DNA of 64,000 nucleotides from Oscillospiraceae bacterium (GCA_015069185.1 SVJB01000009.1:1-64000), one strand, 5' to 3'. Numbered from the stretch's first letter, positions 1 through 8,610 are shown. Notes: generated by a model not told the origin, from the letters alone. Made by a program: numbers and translations.

Positions 1-959
1 GCTCCTGCTCCATTATTATCGTAATTAATCTCAATAGTTGGATCAATTCTTATTGGATATTTTGTTTTTGGATCTTTTAGATATTCACTATCCACATGTA
101 TTGTTATTACGTATTCCTGATTAGGCGTGATAGTCTCATGTGTCATATCTCCAAAAGTATTATTTTTCTCATCTGCTGTGAAAATGATAATATCACCTAA
201 TGTTGCTTTAATATTCCCACTACTATCTTTTAAGAAATATGAGCCATACTCTTTTACTAATGTAAGACCATTTGTGTAGAGAGTAAATTCGTATTCCGTC
301 TGTCCTGTATATTCATTTACTACAATATCTTCCTTAAAGCCTGTGTATGTAAGTGAATACTCTATAGTTGTTTTATTATCATATACATACGATACTGTTT
401 TTTTGTCCTGAGATATTATGGCTTCAGATGTTTTATCTGTTGCAAGACGTATATTTACATTATTATGTGTTAATGTAATACCTTCTTTAAGTCTTTTAGA
501 AAAAGTTGTTTTTATACTATTTGCTTTCGTCTCAAAACTACCATTTTCGTTTACTTTAATATCTGTTGATATATCCTGTACATTGCCCTTTTCGTCAATA
601 TATTTTACAGGATAGCTATAAACTTTCATTGTCTGTGTACCGTCTTTGTTTTTAAACACAAATGTATTGAGATTCTTCTCTTTTGACTTGGCTCGTGATA
701 TATATTGAGAAGAGCCTGCTTCTTTTTTTACAATATCAGGAAGTCTTAACTCTTCAAATATTACATTATCTTTTTTATCCAAGTTTGTATTACCATTTAC
801 GTCTTGATTCAGTACGTTCTTGGCATCATTTGTTACAGTATCAGATATCTGATTAACATTTGCTTGTGCCTCAGCTATCACAGTACTATACCCAGCCATA
901 CTTGTACACATTAATACAAGTACCAATAATAGTGATAGTAATTTTTTTGTGACCTTCAT
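1..959 (-). CDS. Secreted DNRLRE/RHS-like surface protein, N-terminal part (runs off window)
   Basis: Open minus-strand frame of about 319 codons from ATG at 959 to the window edge. The ribosome site GAAAGGTG precedes the start. Residues 1-30 form a Sec signal peptide (MKVTKKLLSLLLVLVLMCTS, then a small-residue region). The rest is polar, Asn/Thr-rich beta-type sequence with phrases such as KVYSYPVKYIDEKGNV and YPIRIDPTIEINY. These resemble the N-terminal region of large Clostridial wall proteins that continue into DNRLRE and YD/RHS repeats. That assignment is a family-level inference; secretion is clear. The C-terminus lies outside the window, so total length is unknown. The IS3 element sits about 175 bp upstream of its start. 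Confidence 0.7.
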   Translation of the reverse strand, partial: MKVTKKLLSLLLVLVLMCTSMAGYSTVIAEAQANVNQISDTVTNDAKNVLNQDVNGNTNLDKKDNVIFEELRLPDIVKKEAGSSQYISRAKSKEKNLNTFVFKNKDGTQTMKVYSYPVKYIDEKGNVQDISTDIKVNENGSFETKANSIKTTFSKRLKEGITLTHNNVNIRLATDKTSEAIISQDKKTVSYVYDNKTTIEYSLTYTGFKEDIVVNEYTGQTEYEFTLYTNGLTLVKEYGSYFLKDSSGNIKATLGDIIIFTADEKNNTFGDMTHETITPNQEYVITIHVDSEYLKDPKTKYPIRIDPTIEINYDNNGAG

Positions 960-1133
960 AAGTTATCCACACCTTTCAAAAAAAAATCCTTACACTATAT
1001 ATAACTTTCAAAATTTCATTTTGTCTCAAAAAAACTTAGCAAAGCGAAAATTTAACATTTTATACATATTTAATTTACTCTTTGAGCTTACCTACCACAT
1101 TCATCCCCCTTTACTACTTATTTTTACGTTCTC

Positions 1134-1157
1134 TGGACCGGTCGCTAAAACGTTAGT
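1134..1157. repeat. Left terminal inverted repeat of the IS3 element
   Basis: Begins TGGACCGGT and contains AAAAC followed by GTTAGT. It matches the reverse complement of the other end with one gap and scattered mismatches. It lies downstream of the orfB stop. Confidence 0.7.
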
Positions 1158-1198
1158 GTTTTTTTATGTTATCATCATACTAAACACCTCTCTCAAAA

Positions 1199-2104
1199 TC
1201 AAGCACTTTTTCCTTTATTTGCTATTCTATACTCCACCGGACTCATATATCCTAACGTGCTATGCAGACGTTTTCTGTTATAAAATAGTTCTATATATTC
1301 AAACAGGTCTCTCTTAACTTCTTCTATTGTAGCATACTTCTTTCGTCTGGTACATTCTTTTTTCAGCCCCGCAAAGAAGCTCTCCATACACGAATTATCA
1401 TATGGACATCCAGGCGAACTCATACTGGATCTGATTCCTGAATCTTCCAAGTTTTTTTGATATCTTTTACTCGTATATTGGCTTCCTCTATCACTGTGAA
1501 ATATTATTCCATCCTGTTTTACACTTCTTGCTTTCGCTTTATCAAGTGCCCTTACCGTTAGTTCTGTGTTAATCTCTGTACTTAATTGATAGCCTATTAT
1601 CTCCCTGTTATATAAATCCATAACAGCTGCCAAATATACCCATCCCATATTTGTTGGGATATACGTAATATCTCCTGCCCATACGACTCCTATTTCGCTG
1701 ACATCAAACTGCCTGTTAAGTAGATTCTCACTATATTGATTATCTGTCTTTGATTTTCCTCTACTTGCCTTATATTTCTTTATACAAACTGAACACAAAC
1801 CGTTTTCTCTCATTATTTTGCGTATTTTCCACTCACTTACGTGAATTTCTTTATTTATTACCATGTATATCTTCTTATATCCATATACTTCCTTGCTATC
1901 CTTAAAAACTTTAACTATCTTTTCTACCAACTCTTGTTCTGCCTGGCGCCTGCGTTTTCGTCGCTCATTGGTTCAAATCCATCTATAGTATTGATTCTCA
2001 TATACCCCTAATGCTTTGCACATCTTACTCACCGGATATTCGGGGCTGTGCATATAGATTTCTTCACACTTCATCCTCATGCTTGCATAAAGATATGCAG
2101 AGAT
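1199..2104 (-). pseudogene. IS3-family transposase OrfB with internal stop codon
   Basis: Read from the A7 slip site, the -1 frame gives typical OrfB sequence (EEIYMHSPEYPVSKMCKALG, then ENQYYRWI) followed by TGA at 1973-1975. The frame then continues uninterrupted (TNERRKRRR...) to the normal C-terminus at 1199. The distal 243-codon part retains the whole integrase core. Counted from the TTG at 1930, the DD35E residues are D87 (AGDITYIPT), D147 (FHSDRGSQY) and E183 (MESFFAGLKKE). Without readthrough or re-initiation no full OrfAB fusion can form, so the element looks defective in cis. A sequencing error at this base is the main alternative. Confidence 0.8.
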
Positions 2105-2415
2105 TTTTTTAGTATTTCTACCTTCTCCTTTTCCTCTTGTAATTCTTTTTCCTTCTTTTTTAATGCTCGCTCAAGCTCCTTGATTTTAAGCTTCTGTTCA
2201 CTATCGCTTAGTTCCTTCGCCTTGACAATCCCTTTTTCTTCCGCATAGCTAGGCATTCCGTGTTTTCTTCTGTAATCTCTCACCCACCTACAGACGGTAT
2301 TTACATCTATTCCCAATTCCTCTGCCACTGATGTTGCAGATCTGCCATTTTCCAATATGAATTTGGCTGTTTCTTCTCTCATCTCTTGTGAATATTTACT
2401 GTTATTACTTGGCAT
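2077..2415 (-). CDS. IS3-family transposase OrfA (HTH protein)
   Basis: A 112-residue protein with an N-terminal helix-turn-helix (YSQEMREETAKFILENGRSA through WVRDYRRKHG) that in this family binds the element ends. A charged coiled-coil/leucine zipper follows (SEQKLKIKELERALKKKEKE...), the usual OrfA multimerisation region. It ends ILKKSLHIFMQA, the standard C-terminus of the IS150/IS3 groups, and overlaps orfB. The frame is intact. Its ribosome site is a purine run, GGAAAGGAAAGAAACC, just before ATG. Confidence 0.88.
   Translation of the reverse strand: MPSNNSKYSQEMREETAKFILENGRSATSVAEELGIDVNTVCRWVRDYRRKHGMPSYAEEKGIVKAKELSDSEQKLKIKELERALKKKEKELQEEKEKVEILKKSLHIFMQA
2104..2110 (-). promoter_or_regulatory. 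Programmed -1 frameshift site of IS3 orfA/orfB
   Basis: The A7 run on the minus strand reads A_AAA_AAA in the orfA frame (codons CTA AAA AAA). Slipping back one base enters the orfB frame exactly. This is the position and sequence expected for IS3-family translational frameshifting. Confidence 0.7.
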
Positions 2416-2462
2416 GGTTTCTTTCCTTTCCTTTTGTATGCATATGACTTATATTTTACATA

Positions 2463-2486
2463 CTAACACTTTTCCATACCAGTCCA
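2463..2486. repeat. Right terminal inverted repeat of the IS3 element
   Basis: Ends ATACCAGTCCA on the plus strand, preceded by CTAACACTTTTCC. It is nearly identical to the solo end remnant at 7901-7950. Confidence 0.75.
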
Positions 2487-2644
2487 ACATTTCAAAGGCG
2501 AAAAATGGCATTTTTTATTCTTTTATTTCTTTAGTTGCTTAAAGCGGAGGCCTATTGCATTGCAACTTACTATACTCTGTTTGACGCCATAGATTATTGA
2601 TAAAAAGTTATTAAGAAATACCGTAGAATCCCCGTGGATAAAAA

Positions 2645-2824
2645 AATATTTGTGGGTGGCATGGAATAACTAATGATTGGTATTTCACAGAAAATGGCTT
2701 AGAATTTATAAATATGAATTCTCCTAGTTATGCGGTAAGCGGACTGCTTAATTTCAGTCAGAGATTTTCGCGCCGGTTTTATGACGATAAATTGCAATAC
2801 ATACGCATCAAGACTGCTGCCTGA
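2645..2824 (+). pseudogene. Unrecognised gene remnant
   Basis: About 59 codons are open in one plus frame without a usable start (a TAA lies just upstream), ending at TGA 2822-2824. The peptide reads like real protein: GWHGITNDWYFTENGLEFI, then SPSYAVSGLLNFSQRF and DKLQYIRIK. I do not recognise the family. It lies in the 458-bp gap between the IS element and the propeller operon terminator. Probably debris of a gene disrupted around the IS insertion; the remainder of this gap shows nothing else. Confidence 0.35.
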
Positions 2825-2879
2825 TGAATGCTTTAACCAACAAGAAATACACACTCTTACTCTCGAGTATAATTTGGAT

Positions 2880-2938
2880 AAAAAACTGCTGACCGGAATC
2901 ATCAACAATGAAATTGTATCATGTATTCCGGTCAGCAG
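2880..2938 (-). terminator. Rho-independent terminator of the propeller operon
   Basis: Perfect 14-bp arms (CTGCTGACCGGAAT at 2886-2899 and its complement at 2925-2938), with a smaller ACAAT/ATTGT stem in the loop. On the minus strand the stem is followed by TTTTTT. It begins about 7 nt after the stop codon at 2945. Confidence 0.9.
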
Positions 2939-2944
2939 AGATGA

Positions 2945-4654
2945 TCACTTAACAGTAATCTTTACATCATATGAGAAGCTACCACAGGTAACTGTAACGA
3001 TTGCAGTACCTCTGCCCAGCGCCTCCACCATACCACGGGTATCCACTTTGAGCACAGATTCATCTGATGAGCGATATGCAATATCAAAGCGATAATGAAT
3101 CTGAGTCCAAAATCTGGCATTCAATCCTTGATTGTTAAAAAGCTCCATCCAATTTCTGTCATTAAATACGCCAAATGAACGAACTTGCAGCCTGTCTCGC
3201 TTGTTATCCAGCTCTATCTCCACACTGCCGTCTTTGTTTACGACAATAGGACCTGTACACGGATATATCAAGGCTGATGAGAACTTAACAATCTCCGGCT
3301 CCGGCAAATAAATCAATGCGTCATCCGGCAGGATTGACACTTTGAAAACGTGTCTGACGCCATCATATATAGCTGTTACATAAGTATCCCCATACTGTTT
3401 TGGGATACATTTGAGTCCATCAAAATCGATTATAGATTTATCGTATTCACAAAAACAGATCTTGCTACTATCAGTAATTAATTCTTCCCGATAATTTGTA
3501 TCAAACCAATATATTTCTATATCAAAGCTTCCCTGAGAGAGTTTCTTCTCAAAATGTTGGAAATCCTTGGTTGTCAAGCCAAGAGTCCATCTTCCGTCAT
3601 TTTCCCAACATTCAACATCTACCTTGCGATTATCATTATTAACATCAGATTTGTCAATTGTATCAGACAGAACAATTTTAAATTCGTGTATTCTGGTGCT
3701 CCATTTACCCCAGTCATTACTGATACCCCCATAGGCATATGCAAAATACAGCTTATCATTAAGATTGATATGCCCATTAGGGCGTCCCATCATACCGGGA
3801 TTATGTGCATGACAAATAATATTTGTTTTCACAAGATTAGTCGGGTGAAAAGTAATTCCATCATTTGATTCCCAGAATAGAATACCACTATTCTCGTTCA
3901 TTCTGTCATGAGCAGTAACAGCTAAGAATTTACCGTAATTCTCAACATATTTCACATCAGGAGAATCGATTCTGGGGCTTTCACTACGTTCCATGGCCAT
4001 ACCGCGATATTGAATGGTCTCCGGCCAATTGTCTATTGTAGCGTCTGCAGTAGCAACATATGTATACTGGTGGCCAGGCACCACCCATGTGTAATAAATA
4101 TACAATGTGCCATCTACCTCTACAAAAGACGGTTCTCCCGCGCCAAAGCCAGCCATATCATCTGTATAATAAACGATAGGTGCGGGATCACCTCCCCATC
4201 CTGTACCATCCCACTTTTCATATGGGCCATCAGGGTGACGCGATCTACCAACAAATAAGTTATTACCTACTCCACCGGAAAACACAGTTGAAGTATATCC
4301 CAGATAATAATATCCGCCAAAATATATACAGCTAGGATCGCATACAGACGGATAATCCATAGTATCCGGCGTAGGTTGCATTACAATCTTATCATGTCCC
4401 CATGTTTTGCCACCGTCATCAGAACTCTTATACGTAAAATAGTCCCATAATCCGGCAGAGCCGGGAGATGCAAACCATACATCCATACTGCCATCTGCGT
4501 AATTCATCATGGTGGGACCATAACGATATCCCCATGTCATGCCCTTCTCATATGCGTATATGTCATGTCCCTGATCTAAAACAGTAACATTCATATATTT
4601 TGACATGTCAGGCTTAATATTTTTTATTGTATCATTAAAATCAAATTTACTCAT
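2945..4654 (-). CDS. Five-bladed beta-propeller glycosidase-like protein (GH43/GH117-like), no signal peptide
   Basis: 569 residues starting MSKFDFND; AGGTG lies 6 nt upstream of this ATG, so I reject the GTG three codons earlier. Propeller blades span roughly residues 30-370, with motifs typical of GH43/GH117-type folds: YPSVCDPSCIYFGGYYYLGY, GAGEPSFVEVDGTLYIYYTW and GRPNGHINLNDKLYFAYAYG. A C-terminal bacterial Ig-like (BIG2-type) domain (SSDESVLKVDTRGMV..., ending CGSFSYDVKITVK) follows. It is a close full-length paralogue of the lipoprotein 21 bp upstream, but lacks the signal and linker, so it appears cytoplasmic. Substrate is unknown. Confidence 0.8.
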   Translation of the reverse strand: MSKFDFNDTIKNIKPDMSKYMNVTVLDQGHDIYAYEKGMTWGYRYGPTMMNYADGSMDVWFASPGSAGLWDYFTYKSSDDGGKTWGHDKIVMQPTPDTMDYPSVCDPSCIYFGGYYYLGYTSTVFSGGVGNNLFVGRSRHPDGPYEKWDGTGWGGDPAPIVYYTDDMAGFGAGEPSFVEVDGTLYIYYTWVVPGHQYTYVATADATIDNWPETIQYRGMAMERSESPRIDSPDVKYVENYGKFLAVTAHDRMNENSGILFWESNDGITFHPTNLVKTNIICHAHNPGMMGRPNGHINLNDKLYFAYAYGGISNDWGKWSTRIHEFKIVLSDTIDKSDVNNDNRKVDVECWENDGRWTLGLTTKDFQHFEKKLSQGSFDIEIYWFDTNYREELITDSSKICFCEYDKSIIDFDGLKCIPKQYGDTYVTAIYDGVRHVFKVSILPDDALIYLPEPEIVKFSSALIYPCTGPIVVNKDGSVEIELDNKRDRLQVRSFGVFNDRNWMELFNNQGLNARFWTQIHYRFDIAYRSSDESVLKVDTRGMVEALGRGTAIVTVTCGSFSYDVKITVK

Positions 4655-4675
4655 TCTTTTCACCTAAAAGCATAA

Positions 4676-6505
4676 TCACTGTACAACAATTTTCAGATCA
4701 TATGAGAACTCACCACATGTTACTGTCACAGTTGTAGTGCCAACGCCTCTTATTGTTACCATACCTGTATCTCTCACTATAACAACATTCTCATCGGCAG
4801 ATGAATATTTTATTTTATATTTATAATGTGTACCGTCCCAGAATCTGGCAGATAATCCCTGTTCATTAAACAACTCCATCCAGTTACCATCGTGAAATTT
4901 TGCCAAAGCACGTATTTGAATACGTTCTCTTCTGTTGTTGTTATCAAGTATGACAGTGCCGTCATCTGTTATTGTCACAAAACCTTCTGTAGGATATATA
5001 AACGCTGATTTAAAATCAACCATTTTAGGCATCTGTGAATTTACAATAGCATCATCCGGCAGGATTGATATTTTAAATCTATGAGTAGCACCCTTATAGC
5101 TTACTGTAACATATGTATCACCTATTTTCTTAGGTTTGCACATAATTCCATCAAAGCTGACAATGCTAGTATCGTAATCATAGAATCGCACTCCCTCACC
5201 GCTTGTGATCTGATATTCTTGATATGTGCTATCAAACCAAAGCAGATCTATCTGGAAGCTACCGCCTGATAAATATTTCTCGAAATGCTGGTTGCTTCTG
5301 GTAACAAGACCAAGTGTCCATACCTCATTATAATCCCATCCAACAACTGGTACTTTACGATTTTCATTTTCAGCATCAGAAGTATCAATACTATCACCAA
5401 GTGAGAGCTTAAATTCATGTAAGCGTGTACTCCACAGCCCCCAGCCATTAGTAGTACCACCATATGCGTACGCCAGATATAATTTGTCTTTTAAATTAAT
5501 ATGACCGTTAGGACGCCCCATCAGGCCTGCATTATGAGCACAGCAGATCACATTTGTCTTAAGCAAGGATGTTTTATAGAAGGTAATACCATCGTTTGAT
5601 TCCCAGAACTGAAGTCCGCTGTTGTCCGACATTCTATTTACTACGGTAATAGCCAGGAACTTGCCATAATCCTCAACATACTTTATATCTGCAGAATCCT
5701 CCATAGGTGTGATCGTTCTTTCCAGTGCAACTCCCTTAAACTCAATAGTTTCCGGCCAGTTTTCTTTAGTTGCATCTGCAACAGCAACTCTTGTTGATTG
5801 AGCAGAAGGAGTGGTCCATGTGTAATAAATGTACAGGGTACCGTCAACTTCTACAAAAGATGGTTCACCGGCTCCAAAGGCCGCAGCATCATCTGTGTAA
5901 TATATAATCGGCTCGGGTATATCTCCTCCCCAGCCAGAACCATTCCATTTTTCATAAGGACCATCAGGATATTTGGACCTGGCAACAAACACATTATTAG
6001 ACACACCACCTTGATACACAGTAGAAGTGTATCCAATATAATAATATCCTCCAAAATATACTACACCCGGATCACATACTGATGGATAATCCATGGTGTC
6101 TGCAATAGGTTGTAGCACAACCTTGTCCTGACCCCATGTAGCGCCACCGTCTGTGGAGGTCTTATAAGTAAAGAAATCCCACAAGCCTGCAGCTCCCGGA
6201 GATGCAAACCAGGCACCCATTGTGCCATCTCCATAAACCATCATTGACGGTCCATACCTGTATCCCCAACCTGCGCCGGTCTTATATGCATACAAGTCTG
6301 TACCCTCATCAACAAGAGATACATTCATGTATTTATTAGGATCTGCAACAACTCCTGTTACAGTATCATTAAAATCAGTAGTCGGTGTAGCGCCAACAAT
6401 AGGAGTACCCTCAGGATCTTCATCATTATTGTCGCCACATGCACATAAAGATATTAAGCAAATCAAAGCCAATAAAAACATTAAACTTCTTTTGAATAAT
6501 TTCAT
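4676..6505 (-). CDS. Five-bladed beta-propeller glycosidase-like lipoprotein (GH43/GH117-like)
   Basis: 609 residues. A lipoprotein signal peptide (MKLFKRSLMFLLALICLISL, then CAC; lipobox Leu-Cys-Ala-Cys) is followed by an acidic linker and a propeller with the same motifs as its neighbour (YPSVCDPGVVYFGGYYYIGY, GAGEPSFVEVDGTLYIYYTW). It ends in the same BIG2-like domain (YSSADENVVIVRDTGMV, then CGEFSYDLKIVVQ). First gene of a two-gene operon; AGGA lies 9 nt before ATG. It is probably anchored on the outer face of the membrane. A regulatory element shared with the ADP-ribosylglycohydrolase gene lies 78 bp upstream, next to a divergent AraC gene. Confidence 0.82.
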   Translation of the reverse strand: MKLFKRSLMFLLALICLISLCACGDNNDEDPEGTPIVGATPTTDFNDTVTGVVADPNKYMNVSLVDEGTDLYAYKTGAGWGYRYGPSMMVYGDGTMGAWFASPGAAGLWDFFTYKTSTDGGATWGQDKVVLQPIADTMDYPSVCDPGVVYFGGYYYIGYTSTVYQGGVSNNVFVARSKYPDGPYEKWNGSGWGGDIPEPIIYYTDDAAAFGAGEPSFVEVDGTLYIYYTWTTPSAQSTRVAVADATKENWPETIEFKGVALERTITPMEDSADIKYVEDYGKFLAITVVNRMSDNSGLQFWESNDGITFYKTSLLKTNVICCAHNAGLMGRPNGHINLKDKLYLAYAYGGTTNGWGLWSTRLHEFKLSLGDSIDTSDAENENRKVPVVGWDYNEVWTLGLVTRSNQHFEKYLSGGSFQIDLLWFDSTYQEYQITSGEGVRFYDYDTSIVSFDGIMCKPKKIGDTYVTVSYKGATHRFKISILPDDAIVNSQMPKMVDFKSAFIYPTEGFVTITDDGTVILDNNNRRERIQIRALAKFHDGNWMELFNEQGLSARFWDGTHYKYKIKYSSADENVVIVRDTGMVTIRGVGTTTVTVTCGEFSYDLKIVVQ

Positions 6506-6582
6506 TACATCACGTCCTATCGTTTTTTATTTTAATTAATAGTAACATATTTTCACGTAAAAAAAATGATACATAGTATTGA

Positions 6583-6603
6583 ATTTTATTGATTTTTTTT
6601 GCA
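6583..6603 (-). promoter_or_regulatory. Candidate AraC operator upstream of the propeller operon
   Basis: On the minus strand this reads TGCAAAAAAA, one variable base, then TCAATAAAAT. The same element, 20 of 21 bases identical, occurs at 10753-10773 upstream of the ADP-ribosylglycohydrolase gene. In both places a -10-like hexamer (TACTAT here, 6539-6544) begins 39-40 bp downstream. It sits in the divergent intergenic region with the AraC gene, which is the likely binding protein (inference). Confidence 0.6.
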
Positions 6604-6615
6604 ACTAAATTATGT

Positions 6616-6643
6616 TTGAAAATTGCAATATTTGCAGTATAAT
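6616..6643 (+). promoter_or_regulatory. Promoter of the AraC gene with internal inverted repeat
   Basis: TTGAAA (6616-6621), 16-bp spacer, TATAAT (6638-6643). The spacer contains the inverted repeat TGCAA-TAT-TTGCA (6624-6636). A further TTGCAA half-site lies at 6599-6604, overlapping the shared operator. The arrangement suggests autoregulation. Confidence 0.6.
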
Positions 6644-6669
6644 ATTCTAGAAAAGAGAGGTGACAAGTG

Positions 6670-7725
6670 ATGTCTTACGATAGTGCAGATTTGGATAAAT
6701 TATTTGAGACATATACTCCTGCTGAGATTTTTTACAAAAAATATTATGAAGCCAGCAAGGATAAGGATACGCTGAAGGTCTTTCTGGACAACCTAAACCC
6801 GGATTCATATGAAATGGAAAATTACTATATTCCGGAATTAAATTGTTGTAAATTTGATTATTTTGACGAAAATCACCTGTATACTTCTCTAAAAGATAAT
6901 ATTGCAGTAGAACGTCACTGCAGATACACGCCGCCTTTCCGACACGCACATTCATTCTTTGAGATGATATACGTTTATAAAGGCTCCTGTGAAAATACTG
7001 TTGAAGGCAATACCATAGTCATGAAACAAGGAGATATTTGCATTGTTGCCCCTGATGTTTATCACACAATCAGCGTATTTGATGATAGCGCAGTATTAAA
7101 TATTCTCATTAAGAAAACTACATTTAATGAGACTTTTTTCTCGATACTTGCAGACAATAACCCACTGTCATGTTTCTTCCAGAAAATTCTATACACAAAT
7201 AATGCTGATAATTACATCTTATTCCATACAGACGGTGATCAGGAATTAAAATACTTTCTTAATTGTTTTATAACAGAAGCATTAACCAAAGTAAAAGACT
7301 CTTATAGCAATATGCTACTTGAAAACATGCTTTGCGTTGCTTTTGGACATATACTGCGCGACCATATGAGCGACGTTGAGATATCTAACCAGAAGCATAC
7401 GAATGACAGTCACATTATTGACATTCTGCAATATATCACTGATAACTATAAGACTACTTCCCTGGAGGATGTGGCGCGCCATTACGGATATGCAGTGCCT
7501 TATCTGAGCAAGCTTATAAAAAACTCAACAGGAGCCTCTTACTCATCATTTATCGGAGATTTGCGTTATAAGAAAGCTTGTTCATTGTTAGCAAACTCTG
7601 ATATGCCTTTGTATGAAATATGCGAGCTGTCAGGATATGGAAGCATTGAACATTTTCACAGGATATTCAAACGTAAATCAGGTCAGACTCCTTTGGAATA
7701 CAGAAAAAATCATCGTGTTAATTAA
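6670..7725 (+). CDS. AraC-family transcriptional regulator with N-terminal cupin
   Basis: 351 residues from ATG 6670, which has the better spacing from GAGAGGTGA than the GTG one codon earlier. The middle is a cupin sensor domain (FRHAHSFFEMIYVYKGSCEN, then GDICIVAPDVYHTISV). The last ~100 residues are the double helix-turn-helix DNA-binding domain (TSLEDVARHYGYAVPYLSKLI, then ICELSGYGSIEHFHRIFKRK). It is divergent from the propeller operon. By position and by the shared upstream element it probably controls that operon and the ADP-ribosylglycohydrolase gene in response to a sugar ligand. Confidence 0.9.
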   Translation: MSYDSADLDKLFETYTPAEIFYKKYYEASKDKDTLKVFLDNLNPDSYEMENYYIPELNCCKFDYFDENHLYTSLKDNIAVERHCRYTPPFRHAHSFFEMIYVYKGSCENTVEGNTIVMKQGDICIVAPDVYHTISVFDDSAVLNILIKKTTFNETFFSILADNNPLSCFFQKILYTNNADNYILFHTDGDQELKYFLNCFITEALTKVKDSYSNMLLENMLCVAFGHILRDHMSDVEISNQKHTNDSHIIDILQYITDNYKTTSLEDVARHYGYAVPYLSKLIKNSTGASYSSFIGDLRYKKACSLLANSDMPLYEICELSGYGSIEHFHRIFKRKSGQTPLEYRKNHRVN

Positions 7726-7900
7726 AAAAACTTCCGATCTTATAATATCTTCTATTGTTCTTTTTTTCGATTGTTTTTGCAAAGCTACAAATAATTGCCA
7801 CAAAAAAAAGTGTATAACAAGCAAAAATCCAATCACTGACCAAACATGCCCCTTGTCCCATCGTATATTATCGTCTGTTCTCCATTTTCTTCTTTTCCTG
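7718..7900 (-). pseudogene. Remnant of a small membrane protein gene
   Basis: The minus frame from 7861 to the stop at 7718-7720 encodes a membrane-segment peptide (SDWIFACYTLFFVAIICSF, then KTIEKKNNRRYYKIGSFFN). The sequence just upstream continues protein-like (ENGEQTIIYDGTRGMFG) in a different frame, so a frameshift is likely. The fragment stops at the IS-end remnant beginning near 7901. It could be a truncated relative of the adjacent membrane protein, but the similarity is too weak to say. Confidence 0.4.
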
Positions 7901-7950
7901 TATACATATGACTTATATTTTGCTTACTAACACTTTTCCATACTAGTCCA
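7901..7950. mobile_element. Solo IS3 end remnant
   Basis: About 50 bp almost identical to the right end of the IS3 element at 2437-2486: both read TATG/ACATATGACTTATATTTT, then CTAACACTTTTCCATAC and AGTCCA. No transposase sequence adjoins it. It is the scar of an earlier insertion or incomplete deletion and shows this element family has been active here more than once. Confidence 0.75.
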
Positions 7951-7980
7951 CTCAAACGCGACGCTTGCTGGTATAGTTTA

Positions 7981-8442
7981 TCAAGGGCTTATATTTAATT
8001 CGCAAATATCAAAAATATACTTTGATTTTACTCCAAATTCAATTTTCACAGTATCCCCTTCATCAATATCTCTACTGATAATATCATCAGAATTTAAACT
8101 GCTATAAACCATTGTATATTCTGTATTGTCTATAATTAGATTTATGCGATCCTTGCCATCTTGCTCTATACTATTGATAACACCGATTTTTTCCTCGACA
8201 CTATTACGACTATATTCATAATAGGCCAAAGAAATCGGAAACAGATTCACATAAATAAAAAACCATATCCAGAAGCAAACAAGTACACCACTTATACCGA
8301 AGCGTAAAACTGTTTTTATCTTTTTACTTTCAATGTTTTTTGTATTTTTGAATGTTCCAACGATAGCTAAAAAACACCACAATCCTGAAAATGCTGCCAC
8401 AAAAGCATAGGCCGATAAACTACTTTTTATTAGTTCATACAT
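7981..8442 (-). CDS. Small membrane protein of unknown function (DUF3592-like layout)
   Basis: 153 residues; GGAGG precedes the ATG. Two transmembrane helices (residues ~8-30 and ~45-72) are followed by an extracytoplasmic region with a small beta-barrel pattern (EEKIGVINSIEQDGKDRINL, later DIDEGDTVKIEF). The arrangement resembles DUF3592-type envelope proteins, but I cannot confirm the family. It stands alone between the IS scar and the ADP-ribosylglycohydrolase gene. Confidence 0.6.
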   Translation of the reverse strand: MYELIKSSLSAYAFVAAFSGLWCFLAIVGTFKNTKNIESKKIKTVLRFGISGVLVCFWIWFFIYVNLFPISLAYYEYSRNSVEEKIGVINSIEQDGKDRINLIIDNTEYTMVYSSLNSDDIISRDIDEGDTVKIEFGVKSKYIFDICELNISP

Positions 8443-8576
8443 TGTACCTTTCCTCCAATTTTATAACTTCATATCTTTATACAAATATTCTATAAAGATA
8501 ATAAATATTATTTTCATACCATTTTTTTAACTAACTATATAAAACCATACCTAACACTCCATGTCAATATATTTTC

Positions 8577-8610
8577 AAAAAAATTCCGATAACCAAGCCG
8601 GCTATCGGAA
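8577..8610 (-). terminator. Rho-independent terminator of the ADP-ribosylglycohydrolase gene
   Basis: Arms TTCCGATA / TATCGGAA (8584-8591 and 8603-8610) with a GC-rich loop, followed by T7 on the minus strand. It lies about 70 nt past the stop codon. Confidence 0.85.

Larger units (their letters stand above)
1134..2486 (-). mobile_element. IS3-family insertion sequence (IS150-like), probably inactive
   Basis: A 1.35-kb element with imperfect terminal inverted repeats, both starting TGGAC(C/T)GGT with shared AAAA and GTTAGT blocks. It carries orfA (HTH) and orfB (DDE integrase) on the minus strand in the usual overlapping -1 arrangement, with an A7 slip site. OrfB has an in-frame TGA about 43 codons after the slip site, so a full OrfAB transposase is not expected. 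I see no convincing 3-4 bp target duplication (left flank ends CTC, right flank begins ACA). Boundaries come from the repeats and may be off by a few bases. Confidence 0.85.

Noticed and set aside
1010-1133. Short frame after a strong AAAGGGGG site on the minus strand (9 codons)
   Set aside because: Too short to support; could be chance in an AT-rich leader of the secreted protein gene.
949-1317. 122-codon plus-strand frame across the IS left end
   Set aside because: It crosses the IS boundary and the antisense of orfB; no ribosome site.
2945-6505. The two propeller genes as one broken gene
   Set aside because: They align to each other over full length and each has its own start, stop and ribosome site: a duplication, not a split.
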